Shown here: positions 1-8,278 of the stretch, piece by piece
Layout of the letters: each line of letters starts with the position of its first letter
Position numbering within the stretch: position 1 is the stretch's first letter
Assembly (NCBI GenBank): GCA_041584755.1
Contig: JBFHDK010000003.1
Coordinates: 1 to 64,000, forward strand
DNA length: 64,000 nucleotides
Reading direction: 5' to 3'
From: HB2-32-21 sp003448675
GTDB lineage: Bacteria > Pseudomonadota > Gammaproteobacteria > Pseudomonadales > Porticoccaceae
Position numbers and translations under genes: made by a program
The notes under the pieces: generated by a model
The model's database searches: none
Told to the model about the DNA's origin: nothing
Seen by the model: the letters and a program-made list of their open reading frames with translations, nothing else

Positions 1-148
1 CCTCCATGCAGCCGTACTTCGACTTCTACCAGTAATAGGTCGGTGACGATATGCCGTATTTCCGGTAAACGTCTTTCTCCATCACGCCGGCATCGGCTTC
101 TTTCAGGGTTGCTACGGTCTGGTTTTCGCTGTATTTGGACTTTTTCAT
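1..148 (-). pseudogene. IS3-family transposase OrfA remnant, cut by the window edge
   Basis: Read on the minus strand from an ATG at 148, after a strong AGGAGG ribosome site, the frame begins MKKSKYSENQTVATLKEADA and continues with RKYGISSPTYYW. This is the N-terminal helix-turn-helix of IS3-group OrfA proteins, whose usual text at this point is TYYNWKSKYGGM. Here a TAG stop (26-28) replaces the residue before KSKYG, and the same frame continues with KSKYGCME to the window edge. The copy is therefore broken by a nonsense change. OrfB, if present, lies outside the window. No terminal inverted repeat could be fixed. Confidence 0.8.
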
Positions 149-479
149 TTGAACCTCCTGGCTAAAAATGCCGGACAGCACCACTTATGTTCTGTCTACC
201 AGATGGGGTAGCTTACGTTGTAGAGTGGGGGGTAACTGGCACTGGTGCTCTCGTTTCCCTGCACAGGATCTCGCCTTATAGGAGCGCGGCTGATTCGTAT
301 CGCTATTATGAGTACCAATCATCAGCTTTTCATGGTTTGGTCAAACTTATGCTGTTAAATGCCGAGGTTTAGTCGGCCTGTACCCCTGTAATGTCTAGCA
401 AACGCTATTGCTGCTGTTAGTGTTGCGGGGTAGAGGGTATTGTCAGCAATGGGAATACTTGCGAAGGGACAGATGGTTC
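149..479. other. Intergenic stretch between IS remnant and hydrogenase operon
   Basis: No convincing gene was found. A 61-codon open frame at 187-372 has no ribosome site and no family resemblance. The part next to 148 should contain the end of the insertion sequence, but no clear terminal repeat was identified. The hydrogenase promoter should lie here; no convincing sigma54 element (TGGCAC-N5-TTGC) or FNR box was seen. Confidence 0.5.
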
Positions 480-1625
480 ATGAACAGGGCAAACTCAGCT
501 ATCGTAATCAGGCGCGAGGACTTGCAACAACTTTTCGACGTATTGATCGCGCGTGGTTATGTACCTGTAGGACCTACCGTCCGTGATGGCGCAATTATTT
601 ATGACGAGTTGATCGGCGTTCAAGATCTGCCCGCAGGCTGGACCGAAGACCAGGATGCCGGGCGCTATCGCTTGCAACGGCGCGACGACGAGGCTCTGTT
701 CGGGTTCAACAATGGCCCGCACTCCTGGAAGAAGTATCTGTTCCCGCCGCGCTCGAAACTCTGGGAGGCGCGCAAAACCGATGACGGCGGCTTCCAGATA
801 CTGGAATTCGAAGAAACCGTCAAACCCTTCGCGTTTATCGGTGTGCGCGCCTGTGACCTGCATGCCATACAGATCCAGGACAAGGTGTTTATCAATGAAC
901 AACACCCGGACCCGGTTTACGCTGGCCGGCGCAAGGCGGCCCTGGTTATCGTCGTTAACTGCGGGCAGGCGGCGAAGACCTGTTTTTGTACGTCCACGAA
1001 CACCGGGCCACGTGCAGAAAGCGGCTACGATCTGGCGTTGACCGAGATAGTCGACGGCGAGGATCATTATTTTGTTGCCGAACCTGGCAGTGACGTGGGT
1101 CAATCCCTGCTGTCTGAGATCCGGCACACCGAGGCGGGCGCGGACAATGTCACCGCCGCCAAAGATAGTACCAGGCGGGCCGAAGATCAGATGGGGCGCA
1201 AGATAGACCTTGCCGACATCAAGGAGCTGCTTTATCGAAATTACGACAGCAAACGCTGGGACGAGCTTGAAAAACGCTGCCTGACCTGCGGCAATTGCAC
1301 CATGGCCTGTCCCACCTGTTTCTGTTCCAGGGTCGAAGACGTGACCGATCTCACCGGTGACCACGCCGAGCGCTGGCGCGAATGGGATTCCTGCTTCACC
1401 ATGGATTTTTCCTATATTCACGGTGGCAGCGTGCGCAACACGACGCGGTCGCGATACCGGCAATGGCTGGTGCACAAGCTGGCCACATGGCTGGACCAGT
1501 TCGGCTCATCCGGTTGCGTTGGTTGTGGCCGGTGCATCACCTGGTGTCCGGTGGGTATTGATTTAACCGAAGAAGTCCGCTTGATTCGCGATAGTGAAAC
1601 CAGTCCGGAGACCGCCGATGGGTAA
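480..1625 (+). CDS. hydB: Group 3b [NiFe]-hydrogenase Fe-S (beta) subunit
   Basis: Electron-transfer subunit of a cytoplasmic NADP-linked (sulfhydrogenase-type) hydrogenase. It would pass electrons between the small subunit and the flavin subunit. Two ferredoxin-like 4Fe-4S motifs sit in the C-terminal third: CLTCGNCTMACPTCFC from about residue 267 and CVGCGRCITWCP from about residue 346. The first half matches the family's N-terminal region (FAFIGVRACDLHAIQIQD). The frame is open from 408, but ATG 480 (MNRANSAIVIRRED) is preferred because family similarity begins there and AAGGGA lies upstream. The length is 381 aa, slightly above the usual size. The end overlaps the next gene by 8 bp. The symbol follows archaeal hydBGDA usage. 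Confidence 0.9.
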   Translation: MNRANSAIVIRREDLQQLFDVLIARGYVPVGPTVRDGAIIYDELIGVQDLPAGWTEDQDAGRYRLQRRDDEALFGFNNGPHSWKKYLFPPRSKLWEARKTDDGGFQILEFEETVKPFAFIGVRACDLHAIQIQDKVFINEQHPDPVYAGRRKAALVIVVNCGQAAKTCFCTSTNTGPRAESGYDLALTEIVDGEDHYFVAEPGSDVGQSLLSEIRHTEAGADNVTAAKDSTRRAEDQMGRKIDLADIKELLYRNYDSKRWDELEKRCLTCGNCTMACPTCFCSRVEDVTDLTGDHAERWREWDSCFTMDFSYIHGGSVRNTTRSRYRQWLVHKLATWLDQFGSSGCVGCGRCITWCPVGIDLTEEVRLIRDSETSPETADG

Positions 1626-2106
1626 TATCAGGGATATCCGAACCTTGTTGGCCGAAACGCCGTTTTTTGAAGGCATGTCGGAGGAGCATCTGACAACGAT
1701 AGCGGCATGCGGCAGACTTGTGCGTTTCCGAGCCGGGGAGTTCCTGCTGCGCGAAGGGGAAGAGGCCAATACTTTTTACCTCATCCGCGAAGGTATCGTG
1801 GCTATCGAAAGCGATATGCCAGGTGCGGGTCCCCTGTCCGTCGCCCGTGTCGGCGCCGGGGGTATCACCGGATATTCCTGGTTGTTTCCGCCCCACAGCA
1901 ACAGCTTCGATTCACTGGCGCTGACAAATGTTGCCGCCGTGGCCCTCGATGGCGCGTGTTTGCGCGGCAAGTCAGAGGCCGACCACGAACTCGGTTATCA
2001 GCTTATGAAACGTTTTGCGCAGGTCGTGCTCGACCGCTTGCAGGCGGCGCGGCGTCAGGTGCTCGATGTTTATGGGAACGGGAGTGTTAATGCAAGCAGT
2101 GACTGA
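1618..2106 (+). CDS. Cyclic-nucleotide-binding domain protein in hydrogenase operon
   Basis: A 162-aa protein made of one Crp-type cNMP-binding beta-barrel: LLAETPFFEGMSEEHLTTIA, then FRAGEFLLREGEEANTFYLI, then REGIVAIE. After the barrel comes a long helix (YQLMKRFAQVVLDRLQAARR) and a polar tail, with no DNA-binding helix-turn-helix, so it is unlikely to be a transcription factor alone. ATG 1618 was chosen because GGAG lies about 9 bases upstream; an in-frame ATG at 1594 would deepen the overlap with hydB. It is translationally coupled on both sides, which suggests an allosteric or assembly partner of the hydrogenase (inference). Which ligand it binds, if any, cannot be read from the sequence. 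Confidence 0.85.
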   Translation: MGNIRDIRTLLAETPFFEGMSEEHLTTIAACGRLVRFRAGEFLLREGEEANTFYLIREGIVAIESDMPGAGPLSVARVGAGGITGYSWLFPPHSNSFDSLALTNVAAVALDGACLRGKSEADHELGYQLMKRFAQVVLDRLQAARRQVLDVYGNGSVNASSD

Positions 2107-2935
2107 AACAGTGTCGCCGATGCGTCCGCACCCGTTTCGCGTGCGCGAAAAACACGAGGAAATCCCCGGCTGCATAACGTTGCGCGTGGCGCCTGATGGC
2201 GATGGCAGCGGCGCGGCTTTCGCGCCCGGACAGTTTTACATGGTCTATGTGTTCGGCCGTGGCGAGGTGCCAATCTCGGTAAGTGGCAGTCCCGAAAAAC
2301 CAGGAGAGCTCACTTTTACCGTTATGGCGGTGGGCGTGGTGACGCGCGCGCTCTGCGCCTGTAAACCCGGCGATATCATCGGGCTGCGTGGCCCCTTCGG
2401 TAGTGCCTGGCCGGTCGAGAAGGTGAAGGGGCGCGATGTCATAATCATGGCGGGTGGGCTGGGTCTTGCGCCGTTGCGCCCCGTGATTTACCAGCTGTTG
2501 GCAAACCGCAAGGATTACGGCGATCTTGCGCTGCTTTACGGCGCACGCCAGGCGCAGAGCATCATTTTCGCCGGGGAACTCGCCGACTGGCGCGAGCACG
2601 CCACCCTGGATGTCAAGATAACCGTTGATATAGCCGGTCGTGACTGGCCGGGCAGGGTTGGTGTCGTCACCGATCTGTTGACCGGGCGTCATATCGAACC
2701 CGCCACGACATCCGCCTTGATCTGCGGGCCGGAGATGATGATGCGCTTTTCGGCCCACGCCCTGCTCGACCTGGGAGTGGCGGCTGAAAACATTTATCTG
2801 TCGATGGAGCGCAATATGAAATGCGCTATCAAAATGTGCGGCCGTTGCCAGTACGGGCCCTACTTTATCTGCGATGATGGGCCGGTATTTTCCTTCGACC
2901 GCGTCGAGCGCCTGTTCAAAGTCAGAGAAATATGA
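2090..2935 (+). CDS. hydG: Group 3b hydrogenase FAD/NAD(P)-binding (gamma) subunit
   Basis: A 281-aa ferredoxin-NADP reductase-type subunit (not the FeFe-hydrogenase maturase also called HydG). The N-terminal flavin-binding barrel includes PISVSGSPEKPGELTFTVMA. A nucleotide-binding half follows, with IIMAGGLGLAPLRPVIYQLL. The C-terminal Cys cluster CAIKMCGRCQYGPYFICDDG would bind a 2Fe-2S centre. ATG 2090 has GGGAG about 6 bases upstream; frames further upstream are unlike the family. It should exchange electrons with NADP(H), coupling H2 oxidation or evolution to the NADPH pool. It overlaps the small-subunit gene in an ATGA junction. Confidence 0.92.
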   Translation: MQAVTETVSPMRPHPFRVREKHEEIPGCITLRVAPDGDGSGAAFAPGQFYMVYVFGRGEVPISVSGSPEKPGELTFTVMAVGVVTRALCACKPGDIIGLRGPFGSAWPVEKVKGRDVIIMAGGLGLAPLRPVIYQLLANRKDYGDLALLYGARQAQSIIFAGELADWREHATLDVKITVDIAGRDWPGRVGVVTDLLTGRHIEPATTSALICGPEMMMRFSAHALLDLGVAAENIYLSMERNMKCAIKMCGRCQYGPYFICDDGPVFSFDRVERLFKVREI

Positions 2936-3717
2936 TGACAGAGAAACCAAAGCTCGCGGTCTGGAAATTCGCCTCCTGTGATGGCTGTCAATTGAGCTTG
3001 CTCGATTGCGAGGACGAACTGCTAGCGGTCGCTGATAATCTCACCATTGCCAACTTTCCCGAAGCCAGCCGTACCGTGCTTGATGGACCCTACGATTTGT
3101 CGCTGGTCGAGGGCTCGATCACCACGCCCCACGATCGCGAGCGGATTCAGGCGGTGCGGCGACAGTCGAAATATCTGGTCACCATTGGCGCCTGCGCCAC
3201 GGCGGGGGGCATACAGGCGTTGCGTAATTTCACCGATGTCCGCGGGTTGATGGATATCGTCTACGCCAGCCCCGAATATATCAGCACGCTGGATACCTCG
3301 ACGCCGATATCTGCCCACGTGAATGTCGATTTTGAATTGCGCGGCTGCCCCATCAACAAGCATCAATTGCTGGAAGTCATCAGTGCTTTTTTGAATCAAC
3401 GCAAACCCAACGTCTCGCCCAACAGCGTTTGCATCGAATGTAAGAAGCGCGGCACTGTTTGCATTATGGTGGCCCACGGCACGCCCTGTATGGGACCGGT
3501 GACACAGGCTGGCTGCGGCGCCATCTGCCCGGCCTACCACCGTGGCTGTTACGGCTGCTACGGACCCATGGAAACACCGAATACGGCTCCACTCGTGGCG
3601 TCGATGCGCGAACTCTGCGTGCCCGAGGACGAGCTTCAGCGCATGTTCCGGACCTATAACGCCGAGGCGCCGGCATTCAGGCAGGCAGGCGATCGCGAGG
3701 GCGGAGACCAGTCATGA
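2932..3717 (+). CDS. hydD: [NiFe]-hydrogenase small (delta) subunit, group 3b
   Basis: A 261-aa small subunit that would carry the Fe-S relay from the NiFe site. The proximal-cluster motif FASCDGCQLSLLD has Cys at residues 16 and 19, with further Cys in IGACATAGG and RGCPINKHQ. The C-terminal Cys-rich stretch contains CIECKKRG, HGTPCMGPV and AGCGAICPAYHRGCYGCYGP, which supplies two more clusters. No twin-arginine signal is present, so the enzyme is cytoplasmic, as expected for group 3. The start is ATG 2932 or the adjacent ATG 2935. The gene overlaps both neighbours by 4 bp. Confidence 0.95.
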   Translation: MMTEKPKLAVWKFASCDGCQLSLLDCEDELLAVADNLTIANFPEASRTVLDGPYDLSLVEGSITTPHDRERIQAVRRQSKYLVTIGACATAGGIQALRNFTDVRGLMDIVYASPEYISTLDTSTPISAHVNVDFELRGCPINKHQLLEVISAFLNQRKPNVSPNSVCIECKKRGTVCIMVAHGTPCMGPVTQAGCGAICPAYHRGCYGCYGPMETPNTAPLVASMRELCVPEDELQRMFRTYNAEAPAFRQAGDREGGDQS

Positions 3718-5030
3718 GCGGCAACGAACACGCCGGCAACGGCACGCGAACCATCAAGGTCGATTACCTCGCCCGTGTCGAGGGCGAGGGCGCGATGTTG
3801 ATTAAAATCCGCGACAATGTCCTTGAAGATGTAAAGCTAAAAATCTTCGAGCCGCCGCGCTTTTTCGAGGGTCTGCTGCGCGGGCGGGCGTTTACCGAGG
3901 CGCCGGACATCACCGCGCGTATCTGCGGTATCTGCCCCGTTGCCTATCAGATGAGCGCGATTCACGCGATGGAAAATGCCTGCGATGTCAGCATCGAAGG
4001 CAGCCTGCGGGAACTGCGGCGCCTGTTTTACTGTGGCGAGTGGATTTCCAGCCACACCCTGCATATCTATATGCTGCACGGGCCGGATTTTCTCGGTTAC
4101 GCCAGCGCGGTCGAAATGGCCAGGGACCACCCGCAAATCGTTGAGCGCGGGCTTGCGTTGAAGAAGGTCGGCAACGACCTGATGACCCTAATGGGCGGGC
4201 GGGAAATTCATCCGGTCAACGCCCGTGTCGGCGGCTTTTACCGGGTCCCGCTGCGCGGCGAACTTTCGGCCCTGCGGGAAAAGCTATTGCGCGCGTGGGA
4301 GTTGGCGTTGGGTACGGTGGAATGGACCGCGACCCTTGATTTCCCGGAATTTGAACGGGATTACACTTTTGTTTCCCTGCGCCATGCCGACGAATACCCG
4401 ATGAATGAGGGACGTATTGTCTCCAACAAGGGGCTCGACATCGACGTGTCCGACTACGATGATTATTTCGAGGAACAGCACGTCAATTACTCCAACGCCT
4501 TGCATTGTGTGCTGAAACCGGGTGGCGAAAGTTATCACGTCGGGCCGATGGCGCGATATGCCAACAACTTTGAGCGCCTGCCGTCGGATATACAAATGGT
4601 GGCAAAGTATGCTGGACTCGGCCCGGTCTGTGCTAACCCCTTCCGCAGTATTACCGTGCGCGCGGTCGAAGTACTTTACGCCGTGACCGAAGCGCTGCGC
4701 GTTATTGAAGATTATTGTCCTCCCGAACAGTCGGCGATCGAGGTGCAACCGCGCGCGGCAACCGGCTACGCCGCGACCGAGGCGCCGCGCGGGCTGCTCT
4801 ATCATCGCTACACCATCGACGATGCCGGGATTATTCGGGATGCCAATATCGTTCCGCCCACGTCGCAGAACCAGAAGACCATCGAAGACGATCTGCGCCG
4901 TGTCGTCGCGACGCGCCTCGACCAGACGAACGAAGAAATCCAGTATGTCTCGGAACAGGCGATCCGCAATTACGATCCCTGTATTTCCTGCTCGACGCAT
5001 TTCCTGAAACTGGAGATTGACCGCGCGTGA
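3714..5030 (+). CDS. hydA: [NiFe]-hydrogenase large (alpha) catalytic subunit, group 3b
   Basis: A 438-aa catalytic subunit holding the Ni-Fe(CN)2CO site. The N-terminal ligand motif is RICGICPVAYQ (Cys 71 and 74). The C-terminal ligand motif is DPCISCSTH (Cys 423 and 426, His 429), followed by nine residues FLKLEIDRA, which the adjacent protease should remove after nickel insertion. All four metal-binding Cys are present, so the enzyme should be active. The operon with flavin and dicluster subunits assigns it to group 3b. It overlaps the small-subunit gene (ATGA) and the protease gene (GTGA). Confidence 0.96.
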   Translation: MSGNEHAGNGTRTIKVDYLARVEGEGAMLIKIRDNVLEDVKLKIFEPPRFFEGLLRGRAFTEAPDITARICGICPVAYQMSAIHAMENACDVSIEGSLRELRRLFYCGEWISSHTLHIYMLHGPDFLGYASAVEMARDHPQIVERGLALKKVGNDLMTLMGGREIHPVNARVGGFYRVPLRGELSALREKLLRAWELALGTVEWTATLDFPEFERDYTFVSLRHADEYPMNEGRIVSNKGLDIDVSDYDDYFEEQHVNYSNALHCVLKPGGESYHVGPMARYANNFERLPSDIQMVAKYAGLGPVCANPFRSITVRAVEVLYAVTEALRVIEDYCPPEQSAIEVQPRAATGYAATEAPRGLLYHRYTIDDAGIIRDANIVPPTSQNQKTIEDDLRRVVATRLDQTNEEIQYVSEQAIRNYDPCISCSTHFLKLEIDRA

Positions 5031-5503
5031 CGCCTACACACACGCTCTTCATCGGCATCGGTAACCACTATCGCGGCGACGACGCATTGGGCTGCCATGT
5101 GGTGGAAGCCCTGACCGGGCGTTTACCCGCGGGTGTGCAGTGCATCGAACACGATGGCGAACCCGCCGGTCTCATGGCGTGCTGGCAGGGGATGGAAAAA
5201 GTGGTTCTGATTGACGCGGTGTCGTCGGGCGCGGCGGCGGGGCGCATTTTCCACTTTGACCTAGCACGGCAAGCGCTGCCGGAAGAATTTAATCTGTATT
5301 CCACCCATGCCTTTGGCGTTGCGCAAGCGGTGGAGCTGGCCCGGGCACTGGGCAAGCTGCCGCCGGAGTTTCATTTCATTGGCGTCGAAGGTGAACATTT
5401 CGATGCCGGCGAAAAACTGTCGTCCGCCGTGACCAAAGCAAAAGACAGCGTCGTTGCTGAAATTCTGAATTCACTTAAATTGCCGGAGCGTGGTCATGCA
5501 TGA
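5027..5503 (+). CDS. Hydrogenase maturation endopeptidase
   Basis: A 158-aa HycI/HoxW-type protease that would trim the C-terminal tail of the large subunit after Ni loading. The family signature GIGNHYRGDDALGCHVVEAL is at residues 10-29. Asp in RGDD, Asp in LIDAVSSG and His in YSTHAFGVAQ are candidate nickel-sensing residues. The start is GTG 5027, which overlaps the large-subunit stop (GTGA). It overlaps hypA by 8 bp, so production is coupled to the structural subunits. Confidence 0.92.
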   Translation: MTPTHTLFIGIGNHYRGDDALGCHVVEALTGRLPAGVQCIEHDGEPAGLMACWQGMEKVVLIDAVSSGAAAGRIFHFDLARQALPEEFNLYSTHAFGVAQAVELARALGKLPPEFHFIGVEGEHFDAGEKLSSAVTKAKDSVVAEILNSLKLPERGHA

Positions 5504-5759
5504 GTTTTCACTCATGGCAGATCTGCTGCGCAAGATCGAACAGCTTGCCAGGGATGCCAAGGCTGAACGGGTGGCGGCCGTGACCGTCAAGCTGGGCGCC
5601 TTGGCTCATATCACGCCCGATCATTTTCGGGAGCATTTCGAGGCGGCCATCGTGGGCACGGTGGCGGAAGGCGCGACACTCGATATCGAACTGTCCGAGG
5701 ACAGGGATGATCCCAATGCCCAGGATATTCTGCTTGGCAGCATTGAAATCCCGGTCTGA
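5496..5759 (+). CDS. hypA: HypA-like nickel chaperone lacking the zinc ribbon
   Basis: An 87-aa protein starting MHEFSLMADLLRKIEQLA. The MHE start carries the nickel-binding His2 and Glu3 of HypA, so ATG 5496 is preferred over GTG 5490. Typical HypA is about 113-118 aa with a central CxxC...CxxC zinc ribbon. Here the chain passes straight from AEGATLDIELSED to DPNAQDILLGSIEIPV, which aligns with the family's C-terminal strand, so the ribbon is cleanly missing and there is no Cys. It should deliver nickel, but without the zinc module its regulation or partner choice may differ. No hypB lies in the operon. Confidence 0.85.
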   Translation: MHEFSLMADLLRKIEQLARDAKAERVAAVTVKLGALAHITPDHFREHFEAAIVGTVAEGATLDIELSEDRDDPNAQDILLGSIEIPV

Positions 5760-5763
5760 CTTC

Positions 5764-8034
5764 ATGCGGACTGAACGGGTGTCGCAAAGCGGAGAAACCG
5801 GCGTCAAACGCGAGCGCCTCAGCGTCGAGGGCACGGTACAGGGCGTCGGCTTTCGTCCCTTTGTTTACCGCCTAGCCGGGGAACTGGGATTGACCGGGTA
5901 CGTGCGCAATACCCTGGCCGGGGCGACGATCGAGATTGAAGGCGCCGCCGATCGCATCGAAGTCTTTAAAAAAGCCTTGCTGGAACGCAAGCCACCCCAG
6001 GCCAGGGTTTTGCGGCTCGACACCACGGCGCTGACGGCACAGGGCGGACAGGCGTTTGTCATCCAGTCGAGCGAGGCGGGCCAAGAGACTACCGCGCTAA
6101 TGCTGCCCGATCTCGCGGTCTGCAAGGATTGTCTGCGTGAAATGAACGATCCGGCCGATCGGCGCTACCGCTATCCCTTTATTAACTGCTGCCACTGTGG
6201 TCCGCGTTTTTCCATTATCACGGCGCTGCCCTACGACCGATTGAATACGACGATGGCCGGGTTCGGGATGTGTAAAGCCTGCCGCAACGAATATGAAGAT
6301 CCGGAAAACCGACGCCACCACGCGCAGCCGATTGCCTGCCCGGCATGCGGTCCACGGCTGGAACTGCGCAATGCCCAGGGTGACACCACCGCCTGGAACG
6401 ACGAAGCCCTGCTGGCAGCGGCTCAGACGGTGCGCAAGGGTGGGATAGTGGCACTGAAGGGCATTGGGGGCTTCCACCTGGTATGCGATGCGCGTAGCCA
6501 CCAGGTCGTCGCCGAGCTTCGTCGCCGCAAGCATCGTCCGCTCAAGCCCTTCGCCGTGATGTATCCATCGCTACCGTCAATACGGACAGACTGCGTGATC
6601 CTTCCGGAAGAAGAGGCGCTGCTGAGGTCCGCAGCCGCCCCTATCGTCCTGTTGCGCAAGACTGCCAAACCCTCGGTGGCGGACAACGTTGCGCCGGGTA
6701 ATCCAAACCTCGGCGTTATGATGGCCAGTACGCCGCTGCACCACCTGCTGATGGCTGAACTGGGCTTTCCCGTCATTGCCACCAGCGGTAACCGGATCGA
6801 CGAGCCCGTTTGTACTGACGAGGGTGAAGCCATCGATGCGCTCGGCAATATTGCCGATGTGTTTCTCGTTCACGACCGGCCGATTGTCGGCCGCTGCGAC
6901 GATTCTATCGTTCGTCTGATGCGTGGGCGGCCAACCCTGTTGCGTCGCGCGCGTGGTTACGCGCCCTTGCCGGTGGTGGTAAACCACCGTTTCAAAAAGC
7001 CGGTGTTGGGGGTGGGCGGGCATCTCAAGAACACCGTCGCCCTGGCCGTGGGTGAACGGGTATTTTTGAGTCCGCATATTGGCAATCTCGATGCGCCCGC
7101 CGCGAGCGTCGCCCATCGACAGGCGGTGGAGTTTCTGTGCCGACTCTACAATGCAAAACCCGGGACGATAGTCCATGACTTGCACCCGGATTACCGTTCG
7201 ACCCGACTGGCGGACAAGCTCGGCGGGGATACCCTGGCTGTGCAACATCACTACGCCCACGCGCTTGCCTGCATGGCCGAGAACGGTGTCGAGTCGCCCT
7301 GTCTGGCGGTGACCTGGGACGGTGCCGGTTTTGGCGTCGATCACTGTACCTGGGGTGGTGAGTTTCTGCGCATCAAACCGGGTGGCTTTGAACGCGCGTT
7401 GCATTTCCTCCCTTTTCCGCTGCCGGGGCGCGACGCGGCGGCGCTTGACCCCAGGCGTGCGGCGCTGGGCATGCTCTACGCCATGGATGGCGAGCGAGCC
7501 TTCGAGCGCGATATCGGCCTGCCGGAGCAAAGCGCGGGTCTGATGAAAACGGCCTTGCGGAATAATCTGAATTGCCCCGAAACCAGTAGCGCCGGGCGCA
7601 TCTTTGATGCGGTCGCCGCGTTAACAGGCATTGGTGGCGAAAACAGCTTCGAGGGCCAGGCGGCCATGGCCCTGGAGTTTGCCGCCGAGCGGGAGTTCAC
7701 CGCTATTTATGATTTTGAGGTTCGGGAAGGCGTCATTGACTGGCGGCCGATGCTGCGCGGTATTCTTACGGATATCGACGCCGGCCTTGGGGCTGGCAAA
7801 ATGGCTGGAAAATTTCACAGAACCCTGGCCGCAATCATTGTCGCGGCGGCGCAAGCCATCGGCGAGGACGTGGTGCTGTTGACCGGGGGCTGTTTTCAGA
7901 ATGCGCTGTTGCTCGACTGCGCCGCGGAAGGGCTGGAACGCGCCGGCTTTAGTGTGTACACGCACGCTCAGGTGCCGCCGAACGACGGTGGATTGGCGTT
8001 GGGCCAGGTCATGGCGGCGGCGCAAGCGCCATAA
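5764..8034 (+). CDS. hypF: Carbamoyltransferase HypF
   Basis: A 757-aa protein that makes thiocarbamate on HypE from carbamoyl phosphate, the source of the cyanide ligands. Domains in order: acylphosphatase (VEGTVQGVGFRPFVYRLAGE), two zinc fingers (CKDCLREM with CCHCGPRF, and CKACRNEY with CPACGPR), a YrdC-like domain (VALKGIGGFHLVCDA), and a Kae1-like carbamoyltransferase (VQHHYAHALACMAENG, LTGGCFQNALL). ATG 5764 lies 4 bp after hypA, and the acylphosphatase domain begins about 20 residues in. The length is normal. Confidence 0.95.
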   Translation: MRTERVSQSGETGVKRERLSVEGTVQGVGFRPFVYRLAGELGLTGYVRNTLAGATIEIEGAADRIEVFKKALLERKPPQARVLRLDTTALTAQGGQAFVIQSSEAGQETTALMLPDLAVCKDCLREMNDPADRRYRYPFINCCHCGPRFSIITALPYDRLNTTMAGFGMCKACRNEYEDPENRRHHAQPIACPACGPRLELRNAQGDTTAWNDEALLAAAQTVRKGGIVALKGIGGFHLVCDARSHQVVAELRRRKHRPLKPFAVMYPSLPSIRTDCVILPEEEALLRSAAAPIVLLRKTAKPSVADNVAPGNPNLGVMMASTPLHHLLMAELGFPVIATSGNRIDEPVCTDEGEAIDALGNIADVFLVHDRPIVGRCDDSIVRLMRGRPTLLRRARGYAPLPVVVNHRFKKPVLGVGGHLKNTVALAVGERVFLSPHIGNLDAPAASVAHRQAVEFLCRLYNAKPGTIVHDLHPDYRSTRLADKLGGDTLAVQHHYAHALACMAENGVESPCLAVTWDGAGFGVDHCTWGGEFLRIKPGGFERALHFLPFPLPGRDAAALDPRRAALGMLYAMDGERAFERDIGLPEQSAGLMKTALRNNLNCPETSSAGRIFDAVAALTGIGGENSFEGQAAMALEFAAEREFTAIYDFEVREGVIDWRPMLRGILTDIDAGLGAGKMAGKFHRTLAAIIVAAAQAIGEDVVLLTGGCFQNALLLDCAAEGLERAGFSVYTHAQVPPNDGGLALGQVMAAAQAP

Positions 8035-8053
8035 GAGAGGAGGGTAACCAGTC

Positions 8054-8278
8054 ATGTGCCTTGCGGTGCCGGGACAGATCATCAGTATCGAAGGAGAGGA
8101 CGCCTTCACTCGCAGCGCTCAGGTACGCTTTGGTGACGCGGTGCGCGAAGCCAGTCTGGCTTTCTTGCCGGAAGCCAGCGAGGGGGACTATGTGCTGGTC
8201 CACGCCGGCGTCGCGATTAGCGTATTGTGTGAAGAAGCGGCGGCGCGCACCCTCGGCTATCTGGAGGAGATCCAGTGA
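8054..8278 (+). CDS. hypC: Hydrogenase assembly chaperone HypC
   Basis: A 74-aa HypC/HybG chaperone. The N-terminal MCLAVPGQII carries the essential Cys2 that contacts HypD and the large-subunit precursor during Fe(CN)2CO assembly. The HypC barrel follows (EGDYVLVHAGVAISVLCEEAA). A GAGAGGAGGGT ribosome site lies upstream of ATG 8054. The stop overlaps the hypD GTG start (GTGA). Confidence 0.96.
   Translation: MCLAVPGQIISIEGEDAFTRSAQVRFGDAVREASLAFLPEASEGDYVLVHAGVAISVLCEEAAARTLGYLEEIQ

Noticed and set aside
234..250. TGGCAC-like string as a sigma54 promoter for the hydrogenase operon
   Set aside because: The required TTGC at the -12 spacing is absent.
187..372. 61-codon open frame between the IS remnant and the hydrogenase operon
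   Set aside because: No ribosome site, no family resemblance and a location where an insertion-sequence end is expected.
495..1475. Long minus-strand open frame (326 codons) opposite the hydrogenase Fe-S subunit
   Set aside because: It is a high-GC shadow; the plus strand encodes clear Fe-S motifs. The same applies to long minus frames at 8257-9378 and 27862-28827 and to a plus frame at 15008-16138 opposite badI.
5700..5763. HypA treated as a frameshifted pseudogene
   Set aside because: The C-terminal strand aligns in frame after the missing ribbon and hypF starts 4 bp later, so it looks like a compact variant rather than damage.
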